From Gryllotalpicola protaetiae (GTDB lineage: Bacteria; Actinomycetota; Actinomycetes; Actinomycetales; Microbacteriaceae): a stretch of 64,000 bases of DNA. Numbering within the stretch: the first letter of the stretch is position 1; the number at the start of each line of letters is the position of its first letter. The stretch is taken from assembly GCF_003627055.1 (NCBI RefSeq), contig NZ_CP032624.1, positions 3,162,001-3,226,000 of the forward strand. The letters run 5' to 3'. Below the pieces are notes generated by a model, which did not search any database, was not told the origin of the DNA, and was given only the letters and a program-made list of their open reading frames with translations. The position numbers were made by a program, and so were the translations under genes. This document shows, in pieces, positions 17,868-26,257 of the stretch.

Positions 17868-18952
17868 GAATTGCGCTCCCAGAAGCTCGGGCCGACGGGT
17901 TCGTGGAAGTCGCTGCGCGCGACGAGGTAGCCCTCGTCATCGACCGTGATGGGCAGCTGCGGCAGCGGCCGGCCGGCCGGACCGAAGATCACGCGCGCCT
18001 CGTGCGTGATGTCGAACTGCGACTGGTGGCACGGGCACAGCAGGTGGTGGGTCTGCTGCTCGTAGAGGGCCACGGGGCAGCCGACGTGGGTGCAGATTTT
18101 GGAGTAGGCCACGATGCCGTGGTAGTTCCAGTCCTTGCGATCGGGGGAGACGTGCAACTGCTCGGGCTTGAGCCGCATGAGCAGCACGGCCGCGGTGGCC
18201 TTCTGCTCGAGTGCGTCGGCGCGGTCGGTCAGCCCGTCGGGGATCACGTGGAAGACAGAGCCGATCGTGACATCTGACGCCTTGATCGGCAGACCGGTCG
18301 GGTCCTTCGTGAGCCGCGTGCCCTTGGCCCACATCGTGTGCTTGAGCTCCTTGACGGGGTCGACGTTCTGCGGCGCGAGCCCGCGGAACAGCACGACCGC
18401 GGGGAGAGGGAAGGCGACGAGCGCGCCGATCAGCGAGTTGCGGATCAGGGTGCGGCGACCGAAACCGGACTCCTCGTTGGCCTCTTCGAAGATCTCGATG
18501 GAGCGCTCGCGGGTCTCGTCCGTTCCGCGCACGGGGTGGCGGATGTCGATGCCCTCGTGGTCGGCCATGAGGGCCTTGCCCCAGTGCACAGCGCCGATGC
18601 CGATGCCGAGCAGTGCGAGCACCATGCCGAGGCCGATGAACAGCGTGGACAGGCGCACGTCGTGCAGGTCGCCCGACTCGATGGGGAACGCGAGGTAGGC
18701 CGCGATGGCCCACACGCTGCCGGCGATCGACAGATAGAACAGCGTGAAGATGGTGCGTTCGTTCCGGCGGTTCTGCTTCGGGTCGATGTCACCGAGGCGG
18801 GGCCGGTGGGCCGGGAACCCGGGGTTGACCGGCGCGTCCGCGAGGACGACCGCGGTGCCGGGGTCGCCGAGACGGTGCTCTTCGGCCGGGTGCTCGACGG
18901 CGGTCGACGACGTCTCGGCGAGCTCGACGCTCCCGCTATCGTCCTGTGCCAT
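17864..18952 (-). CDS. qcrA: Cytochrome bc1 complex Rieske iron-sulfur subunit
   Basis: A 362-residue Rieske protein with three membrane helices (about 66-88, 103-123 and 172-190), the actinobacterial form, as opposed to the single-helix form. The 2Fe-2S ligands are C287 and H289 (CTHVGC) and C306 and H309 (CPCHQS), with C292-C308 as the disulfide pair. Its end overlaps qcrB by 4 bases and qcrC precedes it by 42 bases. It receives electrons from quinol and passes them to QcrC. Confidence 0.97.
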   Translation of the reverse strand: MAQDDSGSVELAETSSTAVEHPAEEHRLGDPGTAVVLADAPVNPGFPAHRPRLGDIDPKQNRRNERTIFTLFYLSIAGSVWAIAAYLAFPIESGDLHDVRLSTLFIGLGMVLALLGIGIGAVHWGKALMADHEGIDIRHPVRGTDETRERSIEIFEEANEESGFGRRTLIRNSLIGALVAFPLPAVVLFRGLAPQNVDPVKELKHTMWAKGTRLTKDPTGLPIKASDVTIGSVFHVIPDGLTDRADALEQKATAAVLLMRLKPEQLHVSPDRKDWNYHGIVAYSKICTHVGCPVALYEQQTHHLLCPCHQSQFDITHEARVIFGPAGRPLPQLPITVDDEGYLVARSDFHEPVGPSFWERNS

Positions 18953-18994
18953 TGCTCTCCTTCTTGCGCTGCTGTGTTGTCGTCGGTTCGATCG

Positions 18995-19822
18995 TCAGTT
19001 GGATTTTGCCGTGATCCACACGGCGAGGCCCACGATCGAGCCGAGACCGAAGATCCAGAGGAACAGACCCTCGGCGACGGGGCCGAGGTCGCCGAGGGCG
19101 AAGCCGCCGGGCGAGGGGTTCTTCTCGAGGAAGGTCAGATAGGTGATGATGTCGGCCTTCTGCGTCGGCGTGATGTTCCGATCGTTGAAGACGGGCATGT
19201 TCTGCGGGCCGGTGAGCATGGCCTCGTAGATGTGCACGGGGGTGACGCCCTTGAGCGGCGGGGCGTACTTGCCCTCGGTGAGCGCGCCGCCCGCGCCCGC
19301 CACGTTGTGGCACATGGCGCAGTTGATGCGGAAGAGCTCGGCGCCTGCTGCGGCGTCGCCCTTGCCGTCGGTGTACTGCTCGGCCGGCACGCCGGGCCCC
19401 GGGGCCAGCGACGCGATGTAGGCGGCGAGCAGGTCGGTCTGCGCCTGCGTGAACTGCGGCGTCTTCTCCTGCGCCTGGGGGCCGCTCGAGGCCATCGGCA
19501 TGCGGCCGGTGCCGACCTGGAAGTCCACCGCGGCCGCACCGACGCCGATGAGGCTCGGGCCGACCGTGGTGCCGACGGCGTTCATGCCGTGGCAGGTGGC
19601 GCAGTTCGCTTCGAAGAGCTTCTGGCCGTCATCGATCTGCTGCTGCGAGGCCGTGGCGGTCTCGGCGGAGGCCGACGAGGTCGACGTCGCGACGGCGTAG
19701 ACGCCGCCGGTCAGACCGAGGCCGATGGCGATCAGCGCGAGGGTGGCGAGGGGGTGACGGCGACCGGTCTTGCGCTGGGCGGACTTCCGTCCGCTCGTCG
19801 TCGGCTGGTTCAGCTTTGCCAT
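18995..19822 (-). CDS. qcrC: Cytochrome bc1 complex dihaem cytochrome c subunit
   Basis: A 275-residue membrane-anchored dihaem cytochrome c. An N-terminal signal-anchor (about 23-46), two haem c motifs CATCH (74-78) and CAMCH (168-172), and a C-terminal helix (about 250-270) are visible. The fused second cytochrome domain replaces soluble cytochrome c in actinobacteria, linking the bc1 complex directly to the CuA of CtaC. It lies in the ctaE-qcrC-qcrA-qcrB order known from mycobacteria and corynebacteria. Confidence 0.97.
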   Translation of the reverse strand: MAKLNQPTTSGRKSAQRKTGRRHPLATLALIAIGLGLTGGVYAVATSTSSASAETATASQQQIDDGQKLFEANCATCHGMNAVGTTVGPSLIGVGAAAVDFQVGTGRMPMASSGPQAQEKTPQFTQAQTDLLAAYIASLAPGPGVPAEQYTDGKGDAAAGAELFRINCAMCHNVAGAGGALTEGKYAPPLKGVTPVHIYEAMLTGPQNMPVFNDRNITPTQKADIITYLTFLEKNPSPGGFALGDLGPVAEGLFLWIFGLGSIVGLAVWITAKSN

Positions 19823-19846
19823 GTGAGGGGGATCTCTCCGAGGTGC

Positions 19847-20479
19847 TTACTTGAGGACGTAGATGACGAGGAACAGACCGATCCACACCACGTCGACGAA
19901 GTGCCAGTAGTAGGACACGACGATCGCCGTGGTGGCTTCCTTGTGGCCGAACTTCTTGACGGCGAAGGCCCGCCCGATGGTCAGCAGGAAGGCGATGAGG
20001 CCGCCCGTCACGTGCATGGCGTGGAAGCCGGTGGTCAGGTAGAACACGCTGCCGTAGGCGGTCGAGCCGATCGAGATGCCCTCATGCACGAGGTTCGCGT
20101 ACTCGACGATCTGGCCGCAGACGAACACCGCGCCCATCGCATAGGTGAGCGTGAACCACTCGACCATGCCCCACTTCCAGAACTGGAAGGCCGAGCCCTC
20201 TTTGCGGGCCTGCAGGCGCTCTGCCGCGAACACGCCGGCCTGGCAGGTGAACGAACTCAGCACCAGGATGATCGTGTTGCCCGTCGCCCACGGGATGTTG
20301 AGGTGCGGGGTGGAGATCGCCCACAGGCTCGGCGAGGTGGATCGCAGGGTGAAGTAGATCGCGAACAGGCCCGCGAAGAACATCACCTCGCTTCCCAGCC
20401 AGACGATCGTGCCGACGGCGACGACGTTCGGTCGAGAGACGACCGGAGCCGCCTGCGGAGTAATGGAGGTGCTCGTCAC
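19847..20479 (-). CDS. ctaE: Cytochrome c oxidase subunit III
   Basis: A 210-residue five-helix membrane subunit of the aa3 oxidase; [31 protein letters not shown] and [15 protein letters not shown] are typical. I chose the GTG at 20479 because a minus-strand CATAAT ends 7 bases before it and because homologues begin near this TSTS sequence. An ATG three codons upstream (20488) is the alternative. The open frame runs far further upstream without homology, opposite trpD. First gene of the ctaE-qcrCAB operon; the next gene is 24 bases on. Confidence 0.95.
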   Translation of the reverse strand: MTSTSITPQAAPVVSRPNVVAVGTIVWLGSEVMFFAGLFAIYFTLRSTSPSLWAISTPHLNIPWATGNTIILVLSSFTCQAGVFAAERLQARKEGSAFQFWKWGMVEWFTLTYAMGAVFVCGQIVEYANLVHEGISIGSTAYGSVFYLTTGFHAMHVTGGLIAFLLTIGRAFAVKKFGHKEATTAIVVSYYWHFVDVVWIGLFLVIYVLK

Positions 20480-20486
20480 AAACCCC

Positions 20487-20492
20487 ATTATG
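20487..20492 (-). promoter_or_regulatory. Probable -10 element of ctaE-qcrCAB
   Basis: Minus-strand CATAAT ends 7 bases before the GTG start, giving a leaderless arrangement. It overlaps the alternative ATG, which argues against that start. Confidence 0.4.
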
Positions 20493-20520
20493 TCCGAATC
20501 CCGGAGGGGGTTGCGCCCGT

Positions 20521-20526
20521 TAGGAT
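20521..20526 (+). promoter_or_regulatory. Probable -10 element of the trpD operon
   Basis: TAGGAT ends 7 bases before the trpD ATG without a ribosome-binding site. It is divergent from the ctaE promoter, 28 bases away. Confidence 0.5.
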
Positions 20527-20533
20527 TCTCGGC

Positions 20534-21583
20534 ATGGCGGAATCCCTCACTTGGCCGGCGATCATCGGCGCGCTGCTCGAGGGAGAGGATCTGAGCATCA
20601 CCGAGGCCAGCTGGGCCATGGACCAGATCATGTTGGGTGCCGCAACGGACGCCCAGATCGCCGGCTTCCTCGTCGCGCTGCGGGTCAAGGGCGAGACGGT
20701 GGATGAGATCGTGGGATTCCGCGACGCGATCCTCGAGCACGCGAAGCCCCTTCCGCTGGACCCGATGGCCCTCGACATCGTCGGCACCGGCGGCGACCGC
20801 TTCCGCACGGTGAACATCTCGACGATGGCCTCGATCGTGTGCGCAGCAGCAGGCATCCCCGTCATCAAGCATGGGAACAGGGCCGTCTCCTCCTCTTCTG
20901 GGGCGTCCGACGTGCTGGCCGCGCTGGGCATCGACCTCTCCCGCTCGCCCGAGGCGGTCGCCGACACGTTCCACAAGGCGGGCATCACGTTCGCGTGGGC
21001 GTCCCTCTTCCACCCCGGCTTCGGGAACGCGGCGCGCACGCGCGGCGACCTCGGCGTTCCCACGGTGTTCAACTTCCTGGGGCCGCTGTGCAACCCGGCT
21101 CGGCCCGAGGCATCCGCCGTCGGCGTGTCGAGCCTCGATCGCGTGCCGCTCATCACCGGCGTTTTCCAGACCCGCGGGGCGACCGCCCTCGTGTTCCGCG
21201 GCGACGACGGGCTCGACGAGCTGTCGACGACCGGTCACAGCCACATCTGGGAGATCAGCAACGGCCTGGTCACCGAGCACGACATCGAGCCGCGCGACCT
21301 CGGCCTGCCGCGCGCGACGATCGCCGACATCACGGGCGGCGACCCCGCGCACAACGCCGCGGTCATCCGGCGCATGCTCGACGGCGAGCGCGGCGCGGTG
21401 CGCGACATCGTGCTGCTGAACGCCGCAGCCGGACTCATCGCCTACCAGTTGGCGGTCGACCCGGCGCAGGGCGACACCCCGATCCTGCAGCGCTTCCGCG
21501 AGAACCTCGAGTTCGCGGGCGAGACGGTCGACTCGGGCGCGGCCGCGGCCAAGCTCGAGGAATGGGTGGCGGCCGCCCGATGA
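20534..21583 (+). CDS. trpD: Anthranilate phosphoribosyltransferase
   Basis: Transfers phosphoribose from PRPP to anthranilate in tryptophan synthesis. The 349 residues are of family length. [17 protein letters not shown] (81-97) is the PRPP/anthranilate glycine loop, [17 protein letters not shown] (114-130) the substrate segment, and [17 protein letters not shown] the metal region. The neighbourhood trpD divergent from ctaE is shared with mycobacteria. Unusually, the stop overlaps the start of an HPr gene by 4 bases, so trpD is coupled to ptsH and, through it, to a shikimate-dehydrogenase-like gene. Confidence 0.97.
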   Translation: MAESLTWPAIIGALLEGEDLSITEASWAMDQIMLGAATDAQIAGFLVALRVKGETVDEIVGFRDAILEHAKPLPLDPMALDIVGTGGDRFRTVNISTMASIVCAAAGIPVIKHGNRAVSSSSGASDVLAALGIDLSRSPEAVADTFHKAGITFAWASLFHPGFGNAARTRGDLGVPTVFNFLGPLCNPARPEASAVGVSSLDRVPLITGVFQTRGATALVFRGDDGLDELSTTGHSHIWEISNGLVTEHDIEPRDLGLPRATIADITGGDPAHNAAVIRRMLDGERGAVRDIVLLNAAAGLIAYQLAVDPAQGDTPILQRFRENLEFAGETVDSGAAAAKLEEWVAAAR

Positions 21584-21858
21584 CGGGCGTCTCCTCCCGG
21601 TACGCGCGCGTCGTGACGCTCGTGAACGCCGACGGCCTGCATGCGCGGCCCGCCGCCGAGTTCGTGAAGCTCGCCGGTTCGTCCGGGGGACGAGTGACCG
21701 TGAACGGCCGCGATGCGCGCAGCCTGCTCGCGATCCTGTCGCTCGGCCTCATGCAGGGCGCCGAGCTCGAGATCGCCACCGACGACCTCGACGGGCGGGG
21801 CGCGGTCGACGCGCTGGCCGACCTCGTCGCGACCGGATTCGAAAGGACCGACCGATGA
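21580..21858 (+). CDS. ptsH: HPr family phosphocarrier protein
   Basis: A 92-residue HPr-like protein. H21 in [14 protein letters not shown] is the phosphorylatable histidine, and S48 in [18 protein letters not shown] corresponds to the regulatory serine. PTS HPr carries phosphate from enzyme I to sugar-specific EIIA proteins. No other PTS gene is in the window, so the partners must be elsewhere, or this is a regulatory HPr paralogue. It overlaps trpD and the next gene by 4 bases each. Confidence 0.9.
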   Translation: MTGVSSRYARVVTLVNADGLHARPAAEFVKLAGSSGGRVTVNGRDARSLLAILSLGLMQGAELEIATDDLDGRGAVDALADLVATGFERTDR

Positions 21859-22676
21859 CCCGGCCCGAGCTCAACAAGTCGACCCGGCTGTGCATCTCCC
21901 TCGCCGCCCGGCCGAGCAACCACGGCACCCGTTTCCACAACTGGCTGTATGAGCAGCTCGGCCTCGACTTCGTCTACAAGGCGATGACGACGACCGACAT
22001 CGACGCGGCGATCGGCGGCGTGCGCGCGCTCGGCATCCGCGGATGCTCGGTGTCGATGCCGTGGAAGGAAGCCGTCATCCCTCTCGTCGACGAGCTCACG
22101 CCGTCGGCGGCCGCGATCCAATCGGTGAACACGATCGTGAACACCGACGGGCGGCTCACCGCGTACAACACGGACTACCTCGCCATCGAGCAGCTGATCG
22201 CCTCGCACGGGCTGTCGCGCGACGAGAAGGTGCTGCTGCGCGGCAGCGGCGGCATGGGCCGCGCGGTCGCGGCCGCCTTCCGCGACGCGGGCTTCGCGGG
22301 CACGATCGCCGCGCGCAACCCGGTCGCGGGCCAGGGGCTCGCCGCCGAGCTCGGCTGGGACTGGGCCGAGGCGCCCGACGGCATCACCGCCCCGATCATC
22401 GTGAACGTCACGCCGATCGGCATGGCAGGCGGGGCGGATGCCGAGGCGCAGGCCTTCTCGGACGAGCAGGTGGCTCAGGCATCCGTCGTCTTCGACGTCG
22501 TCGCCATGCCGGTCGAGACCCCGCTGATCCGCGCCGGACGTGCGGCCGGGAAGCACGTGGTGACGGGCAGCGAGGTGATCGCCCTGCAGGCTGCTGCGCA
22601 GTTCGAGCTGTACACGGGTGTCGCGGTGACGCCTGAGCAGGTGGCGGCGGCCGAGGAATACGCGTCGCGGGACTGA
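21855..22676 (+). CDS. Shikimate 5-dehydrogenase-like NAD(P) oxidoreductase
   Basis: A 273-residue member of the shikimate/quinate dehydrogenase family. The catalytic Lys is K71 in VSMPWKEAVIPLVDEL and the paired Asp is D107 in AYNTDY; the nucleotide-binding loop is GSGGMGRA (130-137). The sequence LCISLAARPSNHGTRFHNW replaces the SxS shikimate-binding start of classical AroE, so the substrate may differ (quinate, or another hydroxy acid). It is the last gene of the trpD-ptsH unit. Confidence 0.85.
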   Translation: MTRPELNKSTRLCISLAARPSNHGTRFHNWLYEQLGLDFVYKAMTTTDIDAAIGGVRALGIRGCSVSMPWKEAVIPLVDELTPSAAAIQSVNTIVNTDGRLTAYNTDYLAIEQLIASHGLSRDEKVLLRGSGGMGRAVAAAFRDAGFAGTIAARNPVAGQGLAAELGWDWAEAPDGITAPIIVNVTPIGMAGGADAEAQAFSDEQVAQASVVFDVVAMPVETPLIRAGRAAGKHVVTGSEVIALQAAAQFELYTGVAVTPEQVAAAEEYASRD

Positions 22677-22707
22677 CCGCGGCGTCAGAGGACGAGAGAG
22701 GATCGCA

Positions 22708-23766
22708 ATGGGGCGAGCCAGACTGGGCGTGGTGCTCGGTTACGCACAGGACTTCCGGCAGGTCGTGGCCGAGGTGCCGGACTTCGAGGCGGCAGGTGCC
22801 GAGCTGTTCAGCGTGAGCGAGACGTACTCGTTCGACGCGGTCAGCCAGCTCGGCTACCTCGCGGCGATCACGAAGACGGCGGCGCTTGCGAGCGACATCC
22901 TGCCGATCTACTCGCGCACGCCCGCGCTGCTCGCCATGACGGCCGCGGGTCTCGACGCGCTGTCGGGCGGGCGGTTCGAGCTCGGGCTCGGTTCGAGCGG
23001 TGCGCAGGTGATCGAAGGATTCCACGGCGTGCCGTTCGACGCGCCGCTCGGGCGTACGCGCGAGATCATCGAGATCTGCCGGCAGGTGTGGCGGCGCGAG
23101 CCGCTGGCGCACTCCGGTCGCTATTACGAGCTGCCGCTGCCCGTCTCGGCGCCGGGAGCAGTCGGCGCGGGCAAGCCGCTGCGCATCATCAACCACCCCG
23201 TGCGCCCTGCGGTGCCCGTGCACATCGCGGCCCTCACGCCCAAATCGGTTGCACAAGCGGCCGAGATCGCGGACGGGTGGACGCCGATCTTCTTCCACCC
23301 CGAGCGGGCGGCGGATGTCTGGGGTGAGGCGCTTGCCGCAGGCGCCGCGCTGCGTTCGCCCGAGCTCGGGAAGCTCGACGTGCTCGTGCCCGTCGGGTTG
23401 TACACGGGGGAGTTCACCGAGTACGCCCTGATGATGGTGCGCCAGCAGATCGCGCTGTACGTCGGCGGCATGGGCGCGCGCGGTCGCAACTTCTACTACG
23501 ACCTCGCGGTGCGGTACGGCTATGAGAGCGAAGCGGCCGAGATCCAGAAGCTCTTCCTCGCGGGTGAGAAGGACGACGCCGCGTTCGCGGTTCCCGAGGA
23601 GCTCGCGCGAGCCGTCTCGCTGATCGGCACTCGAGACGAGATCGCGGAGCGCGTCGACGCGCTCGTTCGGGGCGGGGCCACGACCCTGCTCGTGCAGCCC
23701 GCCGACCAGACCCACGAGGAGCGCGTCGCCGCGATCAAGCTGCTGCGCGGCATCCTCGACTCGTAG
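22708..23766 (+). CDS. LLM class F420-dependent oxidoreductase
   Basis: A 352-residue luciferase-like monooxygenase superfamily protein. VPDFEAAGAELFSVSETYSF near the N-terminus and LDALSGGRFELGLGSSG (about 86-102) are the family's cofactor-proximal segments, followed by YELPLPV and AAEIADGWTPIFF. Actinobacterial members usually use coenzyme F420, but FMN use cannot be ruled out. GAGAGG precedes the ATG. Substrate unknown. Two further LLM genes lie at 40.6 and 45 kb. Confidence 0.88.
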   Translation: MGRARLGVVLGYAQDFRQVVAEVPDFEAAGAELFSVSETYSFDAVSQLGYLAAITKTAALASDILPIYSRTPALLAMTAAGLDALSGGRFELGLGSSGAQVIEGFHGVPFDAPLGRTREIIEICRQVWRREPLAHSGRYYELPLPVSAPGAVGAGKPLRIINHPVRPAVPVHIAALTPKSVAQAAEIADGWTPIFFHPERAADVWGEALAAGAALRSPELGKLDVLVPVGLYTGEFTEYALMMVRQQIALYVGGMGARGRNFYYDLAVRYGYESEAAEIQKLFLAGEKDDAAFAVPEELARAVSLIGTRDEIAERVDALVRGGATTLLVQPADQTHEERVAAIKLLRGILDS

Positions 23767-23808
23767 GCGTGCGTTGTGGTGACGGAAACGGGCGTCAGTC
23801 ACGTCGGG

Positions 23809-23814
23809 CAGGAT
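23809..23814 (+). promoter_or_regulatory. Possible -10 element of the GNAT gene
   Basis: CAGGAT (one mismatch to TANNNT) ends 6 bases before a GTG at 23821. Confidence 0.35.
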
Positions 23815-23820
23815 GGAACG

Positions 23821-24273
23821 GTGCCGTTCCACGCAGTCTCTCCGACCGATGTCGATGCGGTGCGCGGGTTCCTCGCCGATGCGGATCTCACGCTCTCGGG
23901 CCTGGACGCTCCGACGGTACGGCTCTGGATTGAGCGCGACGATGTCGGTGCGATTATCGGCAGCACGGGCTTCGAGCTGAGCAACGACGGGGCGCACGCG
24001 CTGATCCGCAGCGTCGCGGTCGCGCCCGAGCGCCGCACTGTGGGCGCCGGTTCCCGGCTCGCGCGGCACGCGCTCGAGGAAGCTCGCTCTGCTGGTGCAA
24101 CGCGAGCATGGCTGTTCTCGCGGCGCTCAGGTCCCTTCTGGCAGAAGCTCGGGTTCGAGTCGGCGGATCGCGAGGAACTCGCGCGCGTTCTTCCGCAGAC
24201 GCACCAGGTGCGCCTCTTCGTCGAGACCGGCCAGCTGAGCCGCGAGGTCGCCTGGTCGAAGTCGCTCGCCTGA
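23821..24273 (+). CDS. GNAT family acetyltransferase, ArsN2-like
   Basis: A 150-residue N-acetyltransferase. IGSTGFELSNDGAHALIRSVAVAPERR contains beta4 and the start of the acetyl-CoA loop, with RTVGAGSRLARHALEEAR the pyrophosphate-binding arm and FWQKLGFESADREELARVLP the C-terminal alpha-beta unit seen in ArsN2-type enzymes. No ars genes are close. The GTG at 23821 begins the fold and has a -10-like hexamer 6 bases upstream; an in-frame GTG at 23776 would add 15 residues without homology. Confidence 0.8.
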   Translation: MPFHAVSPTDVDAVRGFLADADLTLSGLDAPTVRLWIERDDVGAIIGSTGFELSNDGAHALIRSVAVAPERRTVGAGSRLARHALEEARSAGATRAWLFSRRSGPFWQKLGFESADREELARVLPQTHQVRLFVETGQLSREVAWSKSLA

Positions 24274-24279
24274 GCCGGC

Positions 24280-24663
24280 TCAGCCGCGCTGTGGCATCTG
24301 CTGCAGAGTCCAGCGGTTCCCATCGGGGTCGGAGAAGGTGACGAAGCGGCCCCACGCCTGCTCGTCGACCTCGCTCGCGTCGACCCCGTTGGCGCGCAGG
24401 TGATCGCGCGCGGCCTCGGCATCGGGGATCACGACCTGGATTCCCCGCTGGCCGCCGACCGGCATGTCGACACCGAGCCCGGTGCCGAACGCGATGGAGC
24501 ACGCCGAGCCGTCGGGGGTCAGCTGGACGAAGCGCAGCTCGTCGCTCACGCGCTGGTCGTAGTCGAGGTGGAAGCCCACCTGGTCGACGTAGAAGTCTCG
24601 CGCGCGGTCGACGTCGGAGACGGGGACGAAGATCAGCTCGATCTTCCAGTCTGTTGCAGCCAT
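24280..24663 (-). CDS. VOC family protein (single-domain glyoxalase-like)
   Basis: A 127-residue VOC protein: VPVSDVDRARDFYVDQVGFHLDYDQ at the N-terminus and FVTFSDPDGNRWTLQQMP at the C-terminus. The position of the usual terminal metal-ligand Glu is taken by Gln (TLQQ), so metal binding may be altered. AAGGAGGA lies upstream of the ATG. Convergent with the GNAT gene. Substrate unknown; relatives are lactoylglutathione-lyase-like or antibiotic-binding proteins. Confidence 0.85.
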   Translation of the reverse strand: MAATDWKIELIFVPVSDVDRARDFYVDQVGFHLDYDQRVSDELRFVQLTPDGSACSIAFGTGLGVDMPVGGQRGIQVVIPDAEAARDHLRANGVDASEVDEQAWGRFVTFSDPDGNRWTLQQMPQRG

Positions 24664-24735
24664 TGAAGTCCTCCTTGACGGTGATTCCACGCTAGGAGCG
24701 ACCACCGACATCGGCGGCTGCGTGAGACTGGTGCG

Positions 24736-25347
24736 GTGCAGGAACCCACTGAAAGTAAGGCGCACGTCACCGGCGGCCACTTGCGCGCCGTCGTCGACAT
24801 CTCGCCCGAGCCGGTCGCTCCGATGGGGTCGGGGCCGGGTGCGGCGCCGAACGTCACGATCCGAGCGGCTGAGGCGTCGGAGGTGGACGCGTGCGTCGCC
24901 TTGTGGGTGCGCGCGTGCGCCGAGCGAGACGGTAGGGCGGTTGCCGGCGTCGCCGAGCGTGCACGCGCCAAGTTCGACCGCCGCACCGCCTGGCGGGTGG
25001 CGGAATCGGGGGAGCGGATCGTCGGCTTCGCCCTCGCGACCGAGCCGGGCTCCGGGGCGCCGAGCGACCCCGGCGGCGCCGCCGTGCTGGGGCTGCTCGC
25101 GGTCGATCCGGTCGCCCAGGGACTCGGGCTGGGCCGGCGCATGCTCGCCGAGATCTCGGGAGCTTTGGCTGACGCCGGATTCACCGAGGCCGTGCTGCAC
25201 GTGCTCGCCGACAATGCGGCTGCGGTGCGCCTCTACGAGCGCGCCGGATGGCGCCCCCATGGCGAGCCGTTCGAGCACACGCTGCTTCACTGGCTCAGTC
25301 AGAGTTACGTCATCGACCTCCGGGGCCTTGCGCAGGCATCCATTTAA
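24736..25347 (+). CDS. GNAT family N-acetyltransferase
   Basis: A 203-residue protein with a GNAT domain from about residue 40 (VTIRAAEASEVDACVALWVRAC). AAVLGLLAVDPVAQGLGLGRRML holds the acetyl-CoA loop and NAAAVRLYERAGWRPHGE the C-terminal motif B. The first 38 residues are low-complexity and the GTG start is uncertain; an internal start near residue 30 is possible. It ends exactly at the operator of the following SRPBCC-ArsR unit. Confidence 0.82.
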   Translation: MQEPTESKAHVTGGHLRAVVDISPEPVAPMGSGPGAAPNVTIRAAEASEVDACVALWVRACAERDGRAVAGVAERARAKFDRRTAWRVAESGERIVGFALATEPGSGAPSDPGGAAVLGLLAVDPVAQGLGLGRRMLAEISGALADAGFTEAVLHVLADNAAAVRLYERAGWRPHGEPFEHTLLHWLSQSYVIDLRGLAQASI

Positions 25348-25365
25348 TGCAACTCTGAAGTTGCA
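25348..25365. promoter_or_regulatory. ArsR-type operator upstream of the SRPBCC-ArsR operon
   Basis: TGCAACTCTGAAGTTGCA: perfect 7-bp arms TGCAACT/AGTTGCA around a 4-base centre, 13 bases before the SRPBCC start. Autoregulation by the ArsR product encoded in the same operon is inferred. Confidence 0.7.
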
Positions 25366-25378
25366 CATTGGAGGGCGT

Positions 25379-25825
25379 ATGGAGATCAGGCAGAGCATCG
25401 AGATCAGCGCGCCGATCGAGACGGTCTGGCGGCTCGTCAGCGAGCCGGGGTGGTGGATCAACGACGGCGAGCTTGAGCCGCACGAGGTCTCGCTCAGCGC
25501 CGATGCCGACGGCACGATGATCGCCGAGGTGCGCGGGCACAGCTGGGGGACCTGGCGGCTTGTCGTCGTCGAACTGCTCGAGAACGAGTACGCGGCCTTC
25601 CGCTGGGCGCCGCACGCCGCGGCGGGCCGCGACGCGACCGGGCCGACGGGGTCGACCCTGATCGAATTCATCCTGCGACAGGCATCCGATCGCGTTGTCG
25701 TCGAAGTCGTCGAGAGCGGGTTCGACGAACTCGACCTCAGCGCCGAGAAGATCGCCGCGAACTACCGCGACAATGACGAGGGCTGGGGCCAGGAGCTCGC
25801 CGCGCTCAAAGCGGCTGCGGAATGA
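25379..25825 (+). CDS. SRPBCC (AHSA1-like) domain protein
   Basis: A 148-residue START/Bet v1-fold protein. IEISAPIETVWRLVSEPGWWIND at the N-terminus, HSWGTWRLVVVELLENEYAAFRWAPHA in the middle and the C-terminal helix YRDNDEGWGQELAALKAA match the AHSA1/ATPase-activator-like group. GGAGG precedes the ATG. It is co-transcribed with an ArsR gene whose start overlaps its stop by 4 bases, the standard SRPBCC-ArsR pairing in actinobacteria. The ligand is unknown. Confidence 0.87.
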   Translation: MEIRQSIEISAPIETVWRLVSEPGWWINDGELEPHEVSLSADADGTMIAEVRGHSWGTWRLVVVELLENEYAAFRWAPHAAAGRDATGPTGSTLIEFILRQASDRVVVEVVESGFDELDLSAEKIAANYRDNDEGWGQELAALKAAAE

Positions 25826-26157
25826 CCGCCGCCCCCGCGCGCGAGCTCGCCGTCATGGCGGCGCTCGTGGAGCCGTCAAGGCGGGCGATCATGCAGCACC
25901 TCACGTCCGGGCCGGCGAGCGCGTCGAGATTGGCCGAGCGGATGCCGCTGACCAGACAGGCCCTCGTCAAGCACCTCGCGGCGCTCGAGGGCGCCGGCCT
26001 CGTCGCGCGCGAGCGGCGCGGGCGGGAGCACGTATTCGCGGCGCAGCCAGAGGCGCTCATCGACACGGCGCAGTGGCTCGAATCGCTCGCGCGCTCGTGG
26101 CAGCAGCAGCTCGGCGCCCTGAAGCGCGCAGCAGAGGCGCAGGCGCAGCGGCGTTGA
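25822..26157 (+). CDS. ArsR family transcriptional regulator
   Basis: A 111-residue winged-helix protein: VEPSRRAIMQHLTSGPASAS, then LTRQALVKHLAALEGAGLV (recognition helix about 48-66) and RERRGREHVFAAQPEAL, the wing. There are no cysteine pairs, so it does not belong to the metal-sensing ArsR/SmtB branch; it belongs to the branch paired with SRPBCC proteins. The likely binding site is the inverted repeat at the head of the operon. Confidence 0.9.
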   Translation: MTAAPARELAVMAALVEPSRRAIMQHLTSGPASASRLAERMPLTRQALVKHLAALEGAGLVARERRGREHVFAAQPEALIDTAQWLESLARSWQQQLGALKRAAEAQAQRR

Positions 26158-26166
26158 GTGCGGGGG

Positions 26167-26247
26167 CCGATCGGGCGCGAACGAGACGATCGGGCGCATG
26201 AATCGCGCGCGGCGGTCCCCCCGATCGGCGCATCTGCGCCCGATCGG
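26167..26247. terminator. Possible bidirectional terminator or palindromic element
   Basis: CCGATCGGGCGC (26167-26178) and GCGCCCGATCGG (26236-26247) are perfect 12-bp inverted copies, with further ATCGGGCGC and CCGATCGG copies between them. It lies between the converging ArsR and AAA ATPase genes. No T-run. Confidence 0.45.
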
Positions 26248-26257
26248 GATGCTCGCG

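Noticed and set aside
16398-17930. A 510-codon plus-strand frame opposite qcrB
   Set aside because: Composition is Asp/Glu/Arg/His-rich without a domain, opposite a certain gene.
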